Shown here piece after piece: positions 1-8,110 of a stretch of DNA of 49,207 bases. Under the pieces are notes generated by a model. That model was not told the origin of the DNA. It saw only the letters and a program-made list of their open reading frames with translations, and did no database searches. The position numbers and the translations under genes were made by a program. Within the stretch, counting starts at the first letter, position 1, and every line of letters starts with the position of its first letter. Location: assembly GCA_012800795.1 (NCBI GenBank), contig JAAZIQ010000005.1:1-49207 (forward strand), written 5' to 3'. The DNA is from Bacillota bacterium. GTDB taxonomy: Bacteria > Bacillota > Dethiobacteria > Dethiobacterales > Dethiobacteraceae.

Positions 1-1
1 T

Positions 2-496
2 ATTGAGGATCCCAAAAAATTAAAACCCGGTACAGAGCTGGTTATTCCCGGTGCAGTGCTACCGGTAGCCAACAGCTCTCGGCGGGTGGTTGCTTCGCGC
101 TCACCCAAACGTGTGACGAACAATACAGGCTTCATCTGGCCCTGCCAAGGTTATATTTCTTCTGGCTATGGCCCCCGCTGGGGCAGATTCCACTATGGAT
201 TGGATATTGCCGCTAACCTCGGTACACCCATTGTGGCCATTGCCGGCGGTGTGGTAACAGATGCCGGCTGGCGCCCCAGCTATGGTTATATGGTTAGAAT
301 AGACCATCAAAATGGCTGGGCTTCCGTTTATGGACACTGTTCTAAGCTTTATGTAAAAGCAGGGCAAAAGGTGCAGCGCGGACAGCAGATTGCCGCCGTG
401 GGGCAAACGGGAAATGCTACCGGTCCCCATGTCCATTTGGAAATTTGGAAGGATAATCAACACCAGAATCCGCTTCACTATTTGCCGGCACGTTAA
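2..496 (+). CDS. LysM/M23 family metallopeptidase (5' end missing)
   Basis: The gene enters from the left edge, and 164 codons are visible in an open frame from base 2. The first visible residues (PKKLKPGTELVIPG) look like the end of a LysM peptidoglycan-binding repeat. A short basic linker follows, then a complete M23 (LytM-type) endopeptidase domain. The zinc and catalytic motifs are all present: HxxxD in HYGLDIA, the H of YGHCS, and HxH in PHVHLE. It should be an exported enzyme that cuts peptidoglycan peptide cross-bridges; the export signal would lie upstream of the window. The GTG at base 56 is internal and not the true start. Domain order is sure; the exact role (growth, cell separation or sporulation) is not. 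Confidence 0.88.
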   Translation: MEDPKKLKPGTELVIPGAVLPVANSSRRVVASRSPKRVTNNTGFIWPCQGYISSGYGPRWGRFHYGLDIAANLGTPIVAIAGGVVTDAGWRPSYGYMVRIDHQNGWASVYGHCSKLYVKAGQKVQRGQQIAAVGQTGNATGPHVHLEIWKDNQHQNPLHYLPAR

Positions 497-519
497 AAGT
501 AAATGTTTTTTTAAAAATC

Positions 520-548
520 TTGCACTGACGGTCACCTTATGTTAAGAT
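520..548 (+). promoter_or_regulatory. Sigma-A-type promoter for rpmE
   Basis: A -35 TTGCAC (520-525) and a -10 TAAGAT (543-548) are separated by 17 bases. They lie 41 bases before the rpmE start and after the stop of the peptidase gene. Spacing is ideal and both hexamers are close to consensus. Confidence 0.6.
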
Positions 549-589
549 TATAGACGCGGTATTTTTATAGCGGAAAGAGGTGAACCACA

Positions 590-790
590 GTGAAACCGAA
601 AATTCATCCCGAATATCATAAAACTACCGTAACTTGTGCTTGCGGTTATTCATTTGAAACCGGTTCGACTAAAAAAGACTTAAGAGTAGATATTTGCTCT
701 AATTGTCATCCTTTCTTTACCGGCAAACAAAAATATGTTGATACCGGAGGACGGGTAGAACGTTTCAAGCGCAAGTACGGAATGGAATAA
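590..790 (+). CDS. rpmE: 50S ribosomal protein L31
   Basis: This 66-residue protein matches the length and pattern of bacterial L31 of the large ribosomal subunit. It is the zinc-binding (C+) form: one cysteine pair in TCACGY near residues 15-17 and another in CSNCHPF near residues 36-39. The C-terminal part ([13 protein letters not shown]) is typical. A clear ribosome-binding site (AAAGAGGTGA) precedes the ATG. It has its own promoter and is followed by a terminator hairpin, with DUF1385, prfA and prmC next, a common order in Clostridia. No zinc-free paralogue is seen in the window. Confidence 0.97.
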   Translation: MKPKIHPEYHKTTVTCACGYSFETGSTKKDLRVDICSNCHPFFTGKQKYVDTGGRVERFKRKYGME

Positions 791-825
791 AATTCTGAGC
801 CTGAAATTGATGTGATAGGCCAAAC

Positions 826-851
826 AGCAGCGTCTTACGCTGCTCTTTTTT
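826..851 (+). terminator. Rho-independent terminator after rpmE
   Basis: A 7-bp perfect stem (AGCAGCG / CGCTGCT) with a TCTTA loop is followed by a T tract, 36 bases after the rpmE stop. Confidence 0.85.
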
Positions 852-870
852 ACTGTTAATAAGGGGGGAT

Positions 871-1749
871 ATGATGTCTGCTACTCCCAAAATCGGCGGC
901 CAGGCGGTAATTGAAGGTGTCATGATGCGCCATGAAAAGCAGTTGGCCATTGCTGTAAGGAAGCCCGATGCGCAAATCGCAGTGCACAAGGAGACACTTA
1001 CTACTGCGGGGGAAAAATTTCCCTTACTTAAGCTGCCGCTGCTGCGGGGAACAGTGGCGCTTGTGGAATCGCTGCTGATAGGTGCGCGGGCTCTTACCAT
1101 TTCTGCCAACGAGGCGGCAGAGGGAGAAGAGGAGGAATTGGCGCCCTGGCAGCTGACACTGACGGTAGGCTTCGCCCTGTTGTTGGGGGTGGTACTGTTT
1201 TTTATTTTACCCACCCTTATCACCAGCTTTTTAGCTGGCAGGATCTCCTCCCGGCCCCTAGTATTAAATTTAGTGGAAGGATTAATTCGCCTGCTTATCT
1301 TTTTGGCTTACCTGATTGTGGTAACACAGCTGGAAGATATTCAGCGGGTGTTTGCCTATCATGGTGCTGAACACAAATCCATTGCCTGTTTTGAAGCGGG
1401 TGAAGCTCTGACACCGGCCAATGCGCGCAAATATTCAACGCTTCATCCCCGCTGCGGTACCAGCTTTTTACTGCTGGTCATGACCATAAGCATCCTATTG
1501 TTTTCCCTTTTCGCCTGGCCAAATATTTGGCAAAGGTTGATTTTGCGTTTAGCTTTACTGCCGCTTGTGGCAGGTATAGCCTATGAGCTGATACAGCTGG
1601 CGGGACGTTTTCGTTTTTTCCGTTATTTAACCTATCCGGGCTTGTGGCTGCAGCGGCTGACGACCCGTGAGCCGGATGATGAGCAGTTGGAAGTTGCCAT
1701 TTGTGCCATAGAGGCCGTGTTAGCAGCTGTTGAGAAGCGCGAGGTGTGA
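871..1749 (+). CDS. yqhQ: DUF1385 family membrane protein (YqhQ-like)
   Basis: This 292-residue protein belongs to the DUF1385/YqhQ family, found in most Bacillota and of unknown biochemical function. Family landmarks are the N-terminal GGQAVIEGVMMR motif, HGAEHKSIACFE near residues 165-176, and LHPRCGTSFL shortly after. The conserved His, Glu and Cys residues have led to its annotation as a putative metal-dependent enzyme, but this is unproven. Hydrophobic stretches near residues 100-125, 135-155, 195-215 and 220-240 indicate several membrane segments. The ATG has a strong AAGGGGGG site. Its stop lies 3 bases before the prfA start, so it is probably cotranscribed with prfA and prmC. Confidence 0.85.
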   Translation: MMSATPKIGGQAVIEGVMMRHEKQLAIAVRKPDAQIAVHKETLTTAGEKFPLLKLPLLRGTVALVESLLIGARALTISANEAAEGEEEELAPWQLTLTVGFALLLGVVLFFILPTLITSFLAGRISSRPLVLNLVEGLIRLLIFLAYLIVVTQLEDIQRVFAYHGAEHKSIACFEAGEALTPANARKYSTLHPRCGTSFLLLVMTISILLFSLFAWPNIWQRLILRLALLPLVAGIAYELIQLAGRFRFFRYLTYPGLWLQRLTTREPDDEQLEVAICAIEAVLAAVEKREV

Positions 1750-1752
1750 AGA

Positions 1753-2823
1753 GTGATTGAAAAATTACAAAGTATAGAAGACAGATATTTGGAATTGGAG
1801 CGACAGATCAGCGATCCTGCCGTAATTGCCCGGCAGGAAGAATGGCGGAAACTGACTAAAGAACATGCTCACCTGACAGATATAGTGACAACTTTCCGTC
1901 AATATAAACAGGTAAAAGCAGATTTAGAGGAAGCTAAAGAACTGCTGGCAGAGAGTACAGATGAGGAAATGAAAAATTTCCTCAAGGAGGAAATCACCAC
2001 CAATACGGAAAAGATTGAAAAGTTAACGGAAGAATTAAAAATTTTGCTTTTACCGCGGGACCCCAATGATGACAAAGATGTTATCGTGGAAATCCGTGCC
2101 GGTACAGGCGGAGAAGAGGCTGCGCTTTTTGCGGCCGATCTTTTGCGGATGTATACACGCTATGCTGAGCGTAAAGGCTGGAAAACAGAAATTATTTCCG
2201 ATAATGCCACCGATATTGGCGGCTTTAAAGAGGTGGTTTTTGCCATTGCCGGTAACGGCGCCTACAGCCGCCTGAAATTTGAAAGCGGTGTGCATCGCGT
2301 GCAGCGTGTCCCCACCACCGAGTCAGGAGGAAGGATTCATACCTCTGCAGCCACAGTGGCTGTACTGCCGGAAGTGGAAGAGGTGGAAGTGGAAATTGAC
2401 CCCAATGATCTGCGCATAGATGTTTTTTGTTCCTCCGGACCCGGCGGGCAAAGTGTCAATACCACCCAGTCGGCCGTGCGGATTACCCATCTGCCTACCG
2501 GCATTGTTGTTTCTTGTCAAGATGAAAAGTCACAATTAAAAAATAAAGAAAAAGCCATGCGTGTCCTGCGTGCCCGTCTGTATGAAAAGGCCCAGGAAGA
2601 GCAGCAAGCTGCCTTGGCACAAACGCGGAAATCACAAGTAGGCAGCGGGGACCGCAGCGAAAGAATCCGCACTTACAATTTCCCTCAGGGACGCGTTACA
2701 GACCACCGCATTGGCCTTACCCTTTATAAATTGGATCAGTTTTTAGACGGTGATCTGGATGAAATGGTGGATGCTTTAATTACAAATGAACAAGCTGAGT
2801 TGCTGAAGAAGGTGGAGGAGTGA
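1753..2823 (+). CDS. prfA: Peptide chain release factor 1
   Basis: The 356-residue product is RF1, which recognises UAA and UAG stop codons and triggers peptide release on the ribosome. Visible landmarks are the PxT stop-codon-reading tripeptide (PTT in RVPTTESGG) and the catalytic GGQ loop in [14 protein letters not shown]. The length is normal for the family. The start is GTG at 1753, only 3 bases after the upstream stop. The gene overlaps prmC by 4 bases. This pairing makes sense because PrmC methylates the glutamine of GGQ. RF1 reads UAA, the codon found inside the ATPase D gene further on. Confidence 0.98.
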   Translation: MIEKLQSIEDRYLELERQISDPAVIARQEEWRKLTKEHAHLTDIVTTFRQYKQVKADLEEAKELLAESTDEEMKNFLKEEITTNTEKIEKLTEELKILLLPRDPNDDKDVIVEIRAGTGGEEAALFAADLLRMYTRYAERKGWKTEIISDNATDIGGFKEVVFAIAGNGAYSRLKFESGVHRVQRVPTTESGGRIHTSAATVAVLPEVEEVEVEIDPNDLRIDVFCSSGPGGQSVNTTQSAVRITHLPTGIVVSCQDEKSQLKNKEKAMRVLRARLYEKAQEEQQAALAQTRKSQVGSGDRSERIRTYNFPQGRVTDHRIGLTLYKLDQFLDGDLDEMVDALITNEQAELLKKVEE

Positions 2824-3665
2824 TCACAGTAAAAGAAGCCCTGCAGAGGGCCTCTTTTCAGCTCCGGGAAGCCGGCATCACAGCTCCCCGGCGGGAAGCG
2901 GAAATCCTACTGGCCGCCATTTTAGAAAAATCACGCGCCTGGCTGTATGCTCATGCTGACGAAATTTTAGGGAATGCTGCTTACCTCCAATTTCGGCAGT
3001 GGGTAAAGCGCCGGGCCGAAGGGGAGCCATATGCTTATCTCTGCGGCGAGCGAGAATTTATGGGGCTGCCCTTTCTTGTTACACCTGCCGTGCTAATTCC
3101 GCGTCCGGAAACGGAAATTTTAGTGGAGGCAGTGGCCGAGGAACTGCGGGAGTGCCCCAACCCAAAGCTTTTGGAAATAGGGGCGGGCAGCGGTGCCATT
3201 GCCGTAACTCTTGCCACACTGCTGCCGCAGGCAGAAATTGTCGCCGTGGACATTTCAACGGCGGCACTGGAAGTGGCAGCACTTAACGCTGAACGTTTAC
3301 GGGTAGGTAAGCGCCTGCGCCTTTTGCCGGGGGACTTATATGCGCCGGTGCGCGGACAAAAATTTACAGCCGTCATCAGCAATCCGCCTTATATTCCGAC
3401 AAAAGATCTTACCAATTTGACTAAAGACGTTAAAGATTATGAACCGCAAGTGGCTTTAGACGGCGGTCCGGACGGATTAGCCTTCTACCGCCGACTGACG
3501 GTCGAATTAAAGGAATTGGCAGCAGCACCGCGGTTTTTGGCCCTGGAAGTGGGGCAAGGGCAGGCAGCGTCAGTTAGTGCTCTTTGCCACCATGCCGGCT
3601 ACCAAAAAATAAAAAAAATACCGGATTTGGCCGGCATCCCCCGTGTAATACTGGCCAAACTTTAA
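2820..3665 (+). CDS. prmC: Release factor glutamine methyltransferase
   Basis: PrmC (HemK) transfers a methyl group from S-adenosylmethionine to the GGQ glutamine of release factors. The 281-residue protein has an N-terminal helical domain (about 1-85), then a Rossmann methyltransferase domain with the SAM-binding motif [12 protein letters not shown] and the substrate-binding NPPY motif in ISNPPYIP. The GTG start at 2820 overlaps the prfA stop (GTGA), a sign of translational coupling with its substrate gene. A strong terminator follows immediately. Confidence 0.96.
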   Translation: MITVKEALQRASFQLREAGITAPRREAEILLAAILEKSRAWLYAHADEILGNAAYLQFRQWVKRRAEGEPYAYLCGEREFMGLPFLVTPAVLIPRPETEILVEAVAEELRECPNPKLLEIGAGSGAIAVTLATLLPQAEIVAVDISTAALEVAALNAERLRVGKRLRLLPGDLYAPVRGQKFTAVISNPPYIPTKDLTNLTKDVKDYEPQVALDGGPDGLAFYRRLTVELKELAAAPRFLALEVGQGQAASVSALCHHAGYQKIKKIPDLAGIPRVILAKL

Positions 3666-3696
3666 AGAAAAAGCGCAAAGGCGCTTTTTTTCTTTT
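3664..3696 (+). terminator. Terminator after prmC
   Basis: An A-rich arm ending in GCGC (3664-3676), an AAAG loop, and a complementary GCGC-T-rich arm form a hairpin with a long T tract directly after the stop codon. It closes the yqhQ-prfA-prmC unit. Confidence 0.85.
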
Positions 3697-3744
3697 CCCA
3701 AAAACAAATTTGAGGAAAATATTGGCTGGATTTCCTTCTTTTAT

Positions 3745-3774
3745 GTTTACTGCCTGAAAATTATGGCAATACTA
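3745..3774 (+). promoter_or_regulatory. Sigma-F-type (forespore) promoter for sigG-spoIIR
   Basis: GTTTA (3745-3749), 15 bases, then GGCAATACTA (3765-3774) fit the B. subtilis sigma-F consensus (GywTA, 15 bases, GGnnAnAnTw) at every defined position. The element lies 30 bases upstream of the sigG start. In B. subtilis both sigG and spoIIR depend on sigma-F, which fits the operon here. Confidence 0.72.
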
Positions 3775-3804
3775 GGGAGCAGGAAGGTTTAAGGGGGAAA
3801 GAAA

Positions 3805-4611
3805 ATGCAGGCCAGAAAAGTTAAAATTAGCGGTGTTAATACATATAAGCTGCCTGTTCTCAGTAGTGCGCGCATGAAAGAGCTGTTTTTAAAGATGCAG
3901 GCAGGAGACAAAAATGCCCGGCGCGAGCTGATAAACGGTAATTTACGTTTAGTTTTAAGTGTGCTGCAGCGCTTTAAAAACCGCGGGGAAAATTTAGATG
4001 ATTTGTTCCAGGTAGGCTGCATTGGCTTGATGAAAGCTGTAGACAACTTTTCACTGGAACATAATGTTCACTTTTCCACTTATGCCGTCCCCATGATTAT
4101 TGGCGAAATAAAACGCCATCTGCGGGATAATAATGCAGTACGCGTTAGTCGTTCTTTAAAGCTGCTGGCACAAAAAGCACAGCAGGTGCGGGAAGAATTA
4201 ACACGTAAACTTTTACGCGAACCCACTATCCAGGAAATTGCCTTGCAGTTAAAGGTGCCGGCAGAAGAAGTGATTTTTGCTTACCAGGCCATTAATGAAC
4301 CTGTTTCCCTACATGACCCAGTTTTTAACGACTCTACCGATCCCGTTTATGTTATGGATGTGGTAAGTGACCCTAAAAACAATACGGAATTATGGGTGGA
4401 AGATATTGCCCTACATCAATCTTTAGCCATTCTTTCTGAACGGGAAAGGCAAATTTTAGAGGCACGTTTCTTTGAAGGGCGAACACAAACGGAAATTGCC
4501 GCTGCCATAGGCATTTCACAGGCACAAGTTTCCCGTATTGAAAAGGCGGCCCTAAGGCGCATCCGCCATCATTTAGCAGAAGAAGGGGGCGGCACAGATG
4601 CAAACAATTAA
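3805..4611 (+). CDS. sigG: RNA polymerase sporulation sigma factor SigG
   Basis: Sigma-G directs late forespore transcription during endospore formation. The 268-residue sequence has the N-terminal VKISGVNTYKLPVL typical of sigma-G (VEICGVDTSKLPVL in B. subtilis). Region 2 is nearly identical to the family (GNLRLVLSVLQRF, DDLFQVGCIGLMKAVDNF, FSTYAVPMIIGEIKRHLRDNN). A C-terminal region 4 helix-turn-helix is present (TQTEIAAAIGISQAQVSRIEKAA). It starts at an ATG with a GGGGGAAAG site and overlaps spoIIR by 14 bases. The alternative, sigma-F, is less likely given the N-terminus and the VYVMDVVSD segment matching IYVMDQISD of sigma-G. Confidence 0.94.
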   Translation: MQARKVKISGVNTYKLPVLSSARMKELFLKMQAGDKNARRELINGNLRLVLSVLQRFKNRGENLDDLFQVGCIGLMKAVDNFSLEHNVHFSTYAVPMIIGEIKRHLRDNNAVRVSRSLKLLAQKAQQVREELTRKLLREPTIQEIALQLKVPAEEVIFAYQAINEPVSLHDPVFNDSTDPVYVMDVVSDPKNNTELWVEDIALHQSLAILSERERQILEARFFEGRTQTEIAAAIGISQAQVSRIEKAALRRIRHHLAEEGGGTDANN

Positions 4612-5224
4612 AAAATATTTGCTGGTATTTTTGCTTCTGTTGCCGTTATGTTTTGCCGGCAGCCCGGCAGATAGAGCGCAGCCGGCGCTGCTAAGGCTGC
4701 ATGTGCGGGCCCACAGTGATGCACCGGCGGATCAGGCTTTAAAATATGAAGTGCGCAATGCTGTTTTGGCAGTTCTAAGCCCTTACCTGCGGCAGGCGGA
4801 AAATCTGGAGGCGGCCAAAGCCCAAATTGCCAACAACTTACCGCAAGTGGCGGCTGTTGCACAGCAGACTGTGGAGGCAGCCGGTTATAATTACCCTGTG
4901 ACTGTCTCCTGGGGTAAAGCTGTTTTCCCCACCCGCCTTTATGGAGGTAAGCTTTATAGAGCCGGAACATATCAGGCGCTGCAAATTTATTTAGGTGAAG
5001 GTAAAGGGCAGAACTGGTGGTGCGTACTTTTTCCGCCTTTATGCTTTATTGAACTGCCAAAAGAGGGGGGAGAAAGTAGTGCGTCGGTTCCGGCAGCCGG
5101 TAGTACTACTGAGGAGATAAGGCCGCAGTGCCGCTCCCGTCTGTTGGAAGGACTGCAGAAGCTGTACTGCAAATTAATAACAGTTTGGCGGGCCTGGCGC
5201 GAAATAAGAAGTAATTGTAATTGA
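4598..5224 (+). CDS. spoIIR: Stage II sporulation protein R
   Basis: SpoIIR is made in the forespore and secreted into the intermembrane space, where it triggers SpoIIGA to process pro-sigma-E in the mother cell. The 208-residue product has a signal peptide (hydrophobic residues about 6-21). The family core follows: LRLHVRAHSDAPADQALK, a region ending in YPVTVSWGKAVFPTR, then YQALQIYLGEGKGQNWWCV and LFPPLCF. The start lies inside the end of sigG, so both are translated from one message. This couples the sigma-E checkpoint signal directly to the sigma-G gene, unlike the separate loci in B. subtilis. The C-terminal 45 residues are less conserved. Confidence 0.93.
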   Translation: MQTIKKYLLVFLLLLPLCFAGSPADRAQPALLRLHVRAHSDAPADQALKYEVRNAVLAVLSPYLRQAENLEAAKAQIANNLPQVAAVAQQTVEAAGYNYPVTVSWGKAVFPTRLYGGKLYRAGTYQALQIYLGEGKGQNWWCVLFPPLCFIELPKEGGESSASVPAAGSTTEEIRPQCRSRLLEGLQKLYCKLITVWRAWREIRSNCN

Positions 5225-5249
5225 AATGAGCAAATCCTTCCCTTATAAT
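5221..5249 (+). promoter_or_regulatory. Sigma-A-type promoter for the Na/Pi transporter gene
   Basis: TTGAAA (5221-5226), a 17-base spacer and TATAAT (5244-5249) form a near-consensus vegetative promoter. Its -35 box overlaps the spoIIR stop codon, so expression switches from sporulation-type to vegetative here. Confidence 0.75.
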
Positions 5250-5294
5250 GAAAATGGACAAGTCTGGCTCTTTGCCTAGAACCGGGGAGGATTT

Positions 5295-6899
5295 ATGGTT
5301 GTTAGAATAATTATGCAGTTAATCGGAGGATTAGGGCTTTTTCTTTTCGGGATGCAGCTGATGGCTTCCGGAATGCAAAAAGCCGCCGGGGATCGAATGC
5401 GGCGGATCCTGGAGCTTCTGACCAATAACCGTATTGTGGCAGTTTTTACAGGAATTATTGCCACGGTGCTTGTACAAAGCAGCAGTACCATTACGGTAAT
5501 GATTGTAGGTTTTGTTAATGCCGGCTTGATGACACTTTATCAAGCGGCAGGGGTTATTTACGGTGCCAATATTGGTACCACCTTTACCGGGCAAATAATT
5601 GCCTTTGATATCAATACTTTAATTTATCCTGCCATTGGGCTGGGAGCACTTTTGAACTTTTTTGGCCAGCGCCGTACTTATAAATATATTGGTCAGGCAG
5701 CACTGGGAATTGGGGTTATTTTTTTGGGCATGAATATTATGTCCGATGCCATGAGGCCGGCACGGGAGCTGCCCTTTTTTTTGAATATGATTGCAACTTT
5801 TGGTACTAAACCGCTTTTAGGTGTACTGATCGGTGCCGTCTTTACCGGACTCATTCAGGCCAGCGGTGCTACACTGGCATTGGTAATTGTCATGACAACA
5901 CAGGGGATTATTACTTTGCCGGCTGCCATTGCCGTCTTAGTGGGCTCCAATATCGGGACATGTGTTACCGCCATGATTGCCAGTATCGGCACATCAGTGC
6001 CGGCTCGCCGCACGGCCGTGGCCCATTTGTTATTTAATGTGACAGGTGCAGTTCTGGTACTGATCTTTTTCAAGCCCTTTGTCGCCTTAATTACGGCCAC
6101 TGCCTCCGGGATAACGAGACAAACTGCCAATGCCCATACTTTCTTTAATGTCATTAATACTTTATTATTTTTACCCTTTACCAAGCAGTTTGTAGCGCTG
6201 GTAACCCGTTTGGTCCCGGGCGATGATGTGGTTGTGGAGGCAGGTCCTAAATATTTGGACAAACGGATGCTTTTAACTCCCGATGTGGCTATTGGCGGTG
6301 TGCGCAATGAACTGCTGCGCATGGCTGCATTGGCACGGGAGATGGTACAGGAAGCAGTACAGGTGTTTTTACAAGACGATAAGAAATTAATCCAACAGGT
6401 GATGCAAAAAGAGGATTTGGTGGACAGCCTGGAAAAAGAAATTACCCTTTATTTGGCGGAACTGGCACAGCATTCGCTAACTAAAGCACAATCAAAAGAA
6501 GTTTCTGTTTTAATGCATGCCGTTAATGACTTGGAAAGAATTGCTGATCATGCTGAAAATATTACGCGTTTGTCTGAAGAAAAACTGGAGGGCCGCCTGC
6601 CTATCTCGGATCAGGCGCGGGAAGAACTGCAGACCATGTATGCCAAAGTAGATGAAATGCTTGAAAATGCTTTACTGGCCTTTGAAAAGAGAGATTTCCT
6701 GCTGGCGGGGCAGGTGGTGGATCAGGACGATGAAATTGATACTTTGGAAAAGGTTTTGCGCAAATCTCATATTAGCCGTATCAACGACAAAATTTGCTTC
6801 CCGCCCAGCGGTATTATTTTCCTTGATGTAATTAGTAATTTGGAGCGGATTGCTGACCATACCACTAATTTTGCCCAGGTTGTTTTGGGTGAATATTAA
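5295..6899 (+). CDS. Na/Pi cotransporter family protein with PhoU-like C-terminal domain
   Basis: The 534-residue protein joins a membrane domain of the Na+/phosphate-II cotransporter family to a cytoplasmic PhoU-like helical domain. The duplicated core signature is visible as VLVQSSSTITVM near residue 60 and GLIQASGATLAL near residue 190; the QSSS-type repeats form the sodium/substrate site in the family. About eight hydrophobic segments cover residues 1-310. From about residue 340 the sequence is helical and charged with PhoU features (NDLERIADHAENI and SNLERIADHTTNF). The likely role is phosphate uptake or homeostasis, possibly sodium-driven, which would suit a cell with a sodium ATPase. 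The start ATG follows GGGGAGGA. Confidence 0.9.
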   Translation: MVVRIIMQLIGGLGLFLFGMQLMASGMQKAAGDRMRRILELLTNNRIVAVFTGIIATVLVQSSSTITVMIVGFVNAGLMTLYQAAGVIYGANIGTTFTGQIIAFDINTLIYPAIGLGALLNFFGQRRTYKYIGQAALGIGVIFLGMNIMSDAMRPARELPFFLNMIATFGTKPLLGVLIGAVFTGLIQASGATLALVIVMTTQGIITLPAAIAVLVGSNIGTCVTAMIASIGTSVPARRTAVAHLLFNVTGAVLVLIFFKPFVALITATASGITRQTANAHTFFNVINTLLFLPFTKQFVALVTRLVPGDDVVVEAGPKYLDKRMLLTPDVAIGGVRNELLRMAALAREMVQEAVQVFLQDDKKLIQQVMQKEDLVDSLEKEITLYLAELAQHSLTKAQSKEVSVLMHAVNDLERIADHAENITRLSEEKLEGRLPISDQAREELQTMYAKVDEMLENALLAFEKRDFLLAGQVVDQDDEIDTLEKVLRKSHISRINDKICFPPSGIIFLDVISNLERIADHTTNFAQVVLGEY

Positions 6900-6924
6900 A
6901 AATTTGCAAATTGGGGGATTTTAC

Positions 6925-8088
6925 TTGAGGAAAATCTTTGGGGGACGCTTTGCTTGGCCCATTTTTTTGCTGCTTTTACTTTTGGCCTTGCCTGTTTGGG
7001 CAACTAATGCGCCTTCCTTTGGTGATGACAGCAGCACCGTAATTTTACGCGGCCGCGTTCTGGCAGTGGAAGATGTGGAAGTTACCGCTGAAATGGAAGG
7101 GATTGTCAAAGCAGAACAGCTGGCGGAAATAGAAATAATCTCCGGCGACTTCCGCGGAGAAAAACATACACTGCTGAATGGTTTAATGGGGAATCCCTTT
7201 TTTGATATTGAACTGGAAGAAGGCAGCCTGGTGATACTTTATGGGGAAGTCGATGACAGCGGCCGGCTGCGCAATATCTATTTGGCAGACCGCATGCGGG
7301 ATACTTATCTTTACATTTTGGCTGCACTTTTTGTTTTTTTAATTTTGGTCATCGGTCGCCGTAAAGGTCTAGTTACCATAGTAACATTATTGATCACCAT
7401 AATTGCAGTCTTTCGCATTTTGCTGCCCATGCTGCTGAAAGGCTATGCACCCATTCCCAGTACGGTTTTGGTGGCCAGCGGTGTTACTTTTATTACGCTG
7501 CTGGGTATTGGCGGCTGGCAGAGAAAAACCCTTGCCGCCGTCATTGGTACAGTGAGCGGGGTTCTGGTGGCGGGGCTTTTGGCCTTGATTGTTGGCAATG
7601 CCGCCAATTTAACCGGTTTTAGCAGTGAAGAGGCACAAATGCTGACCTTTATGGAAGGTGTAAATCTTGATGTGCGCGGCCTTTTATTTGCCGGCATCAT
7701 TATCGGTGCACTTGGGGCGGTCATGGATGTGGCCATGTCTATCGCCGCTGCCTCTTACGAGGTCTATGCCGTAAATCCAAGTATAAGTGTGCGGGAGCAA
7801 ATTAAATCAGGACTTAATGTGGGGCGTGATGTGATGGGAACTATGGCTAATACACTGATTTTGGCTTATGTTGGTGCCTCAATACCCCTTTTACTGCTGT
7901 TTTTAGGTTACAATACCCCTTATATTACAATTATTAATCTTGATATGGTGGCCACAGAGGTGGTCAGAGCTTTAGCAGGCAGTATCGGCATTATTTCCGC
8001 CGTTCCCTTAACGGCAGTTTCTGCCGGCCTGCTGCGTAAATTTGATCGGATACCGCAAATGGAAGTAAGTGAAGAAGCAAAACGGTAA
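6925..8088 (+). CDS. YibE/F family membrane protein
   Basis: The product is a YibE/F-like protein of about 387 residues, a family of multi-pass membrane proteins of unknown transport function. I chose TTG at 6925 because GGGGGA lies 6 bases upstream and translation then opens with a basic, strongly hydrophobic signal segment (RKIFGGRFAWPIFLL). The open frame extends upstream into the previous gene but that part does not look coding. After an extracytoplasmic domain of about 110 residues (VILRGRVLAVEDVEVT...) there are about eight transmembrane stretches. A conserved-looking GALGAVMDVAMSIAAASYE segment is typical of the family. It may be cotranscribed with the preceding transporter. Confidence 0.82.
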   Translation: MRKIFGGRFAWPIFLLLLLLALPVWATNAPSFGDDSSTVILRGRVLAVEDVEVTAEMEGIVKAEQLAEIEIISGDFRGEKHTLLNGLMGNPFFDIELEEGSLVILYGEVDDSGRLRNIYLADRMRDTYLYILAALFVFLILVIGRRKGLVTIVTLLITIIAVFRILLPMLLKGYAPIPSTVLVASGVTFITLLGIGGWQRKTLAAVIGTVSGVLVAGLLALIVGNAANLTGFSSEEAQMLTFMEGVNLDVRGLLFAGIIIGALGAVMDVAMSIAAASYEVYAVNPSISVREQIKSGLNVGRDVMGTMANTLILAYVGASIPLLLLFLGYNTPYITIINLDMVATEVVRALAGSIGIISAVPLTAVSAGLLRKFDRIPQMEVSEEAKR

Positions 8089-8110
8089 GCCAATGAAAGC
8101 TTACCGTTTT
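8079..8110. terminator. Bidirectional terminator between yibE/F and larC
   Basis: A 12-bp perfect stem (AAAACGGTAAGC, loop CAATGAAA, GCTTACCGTTTT) has A and T tracts on the two sides, so it can serve both converging genes. The larC stop codon lies inside the right arm. Confidence 0.88.
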
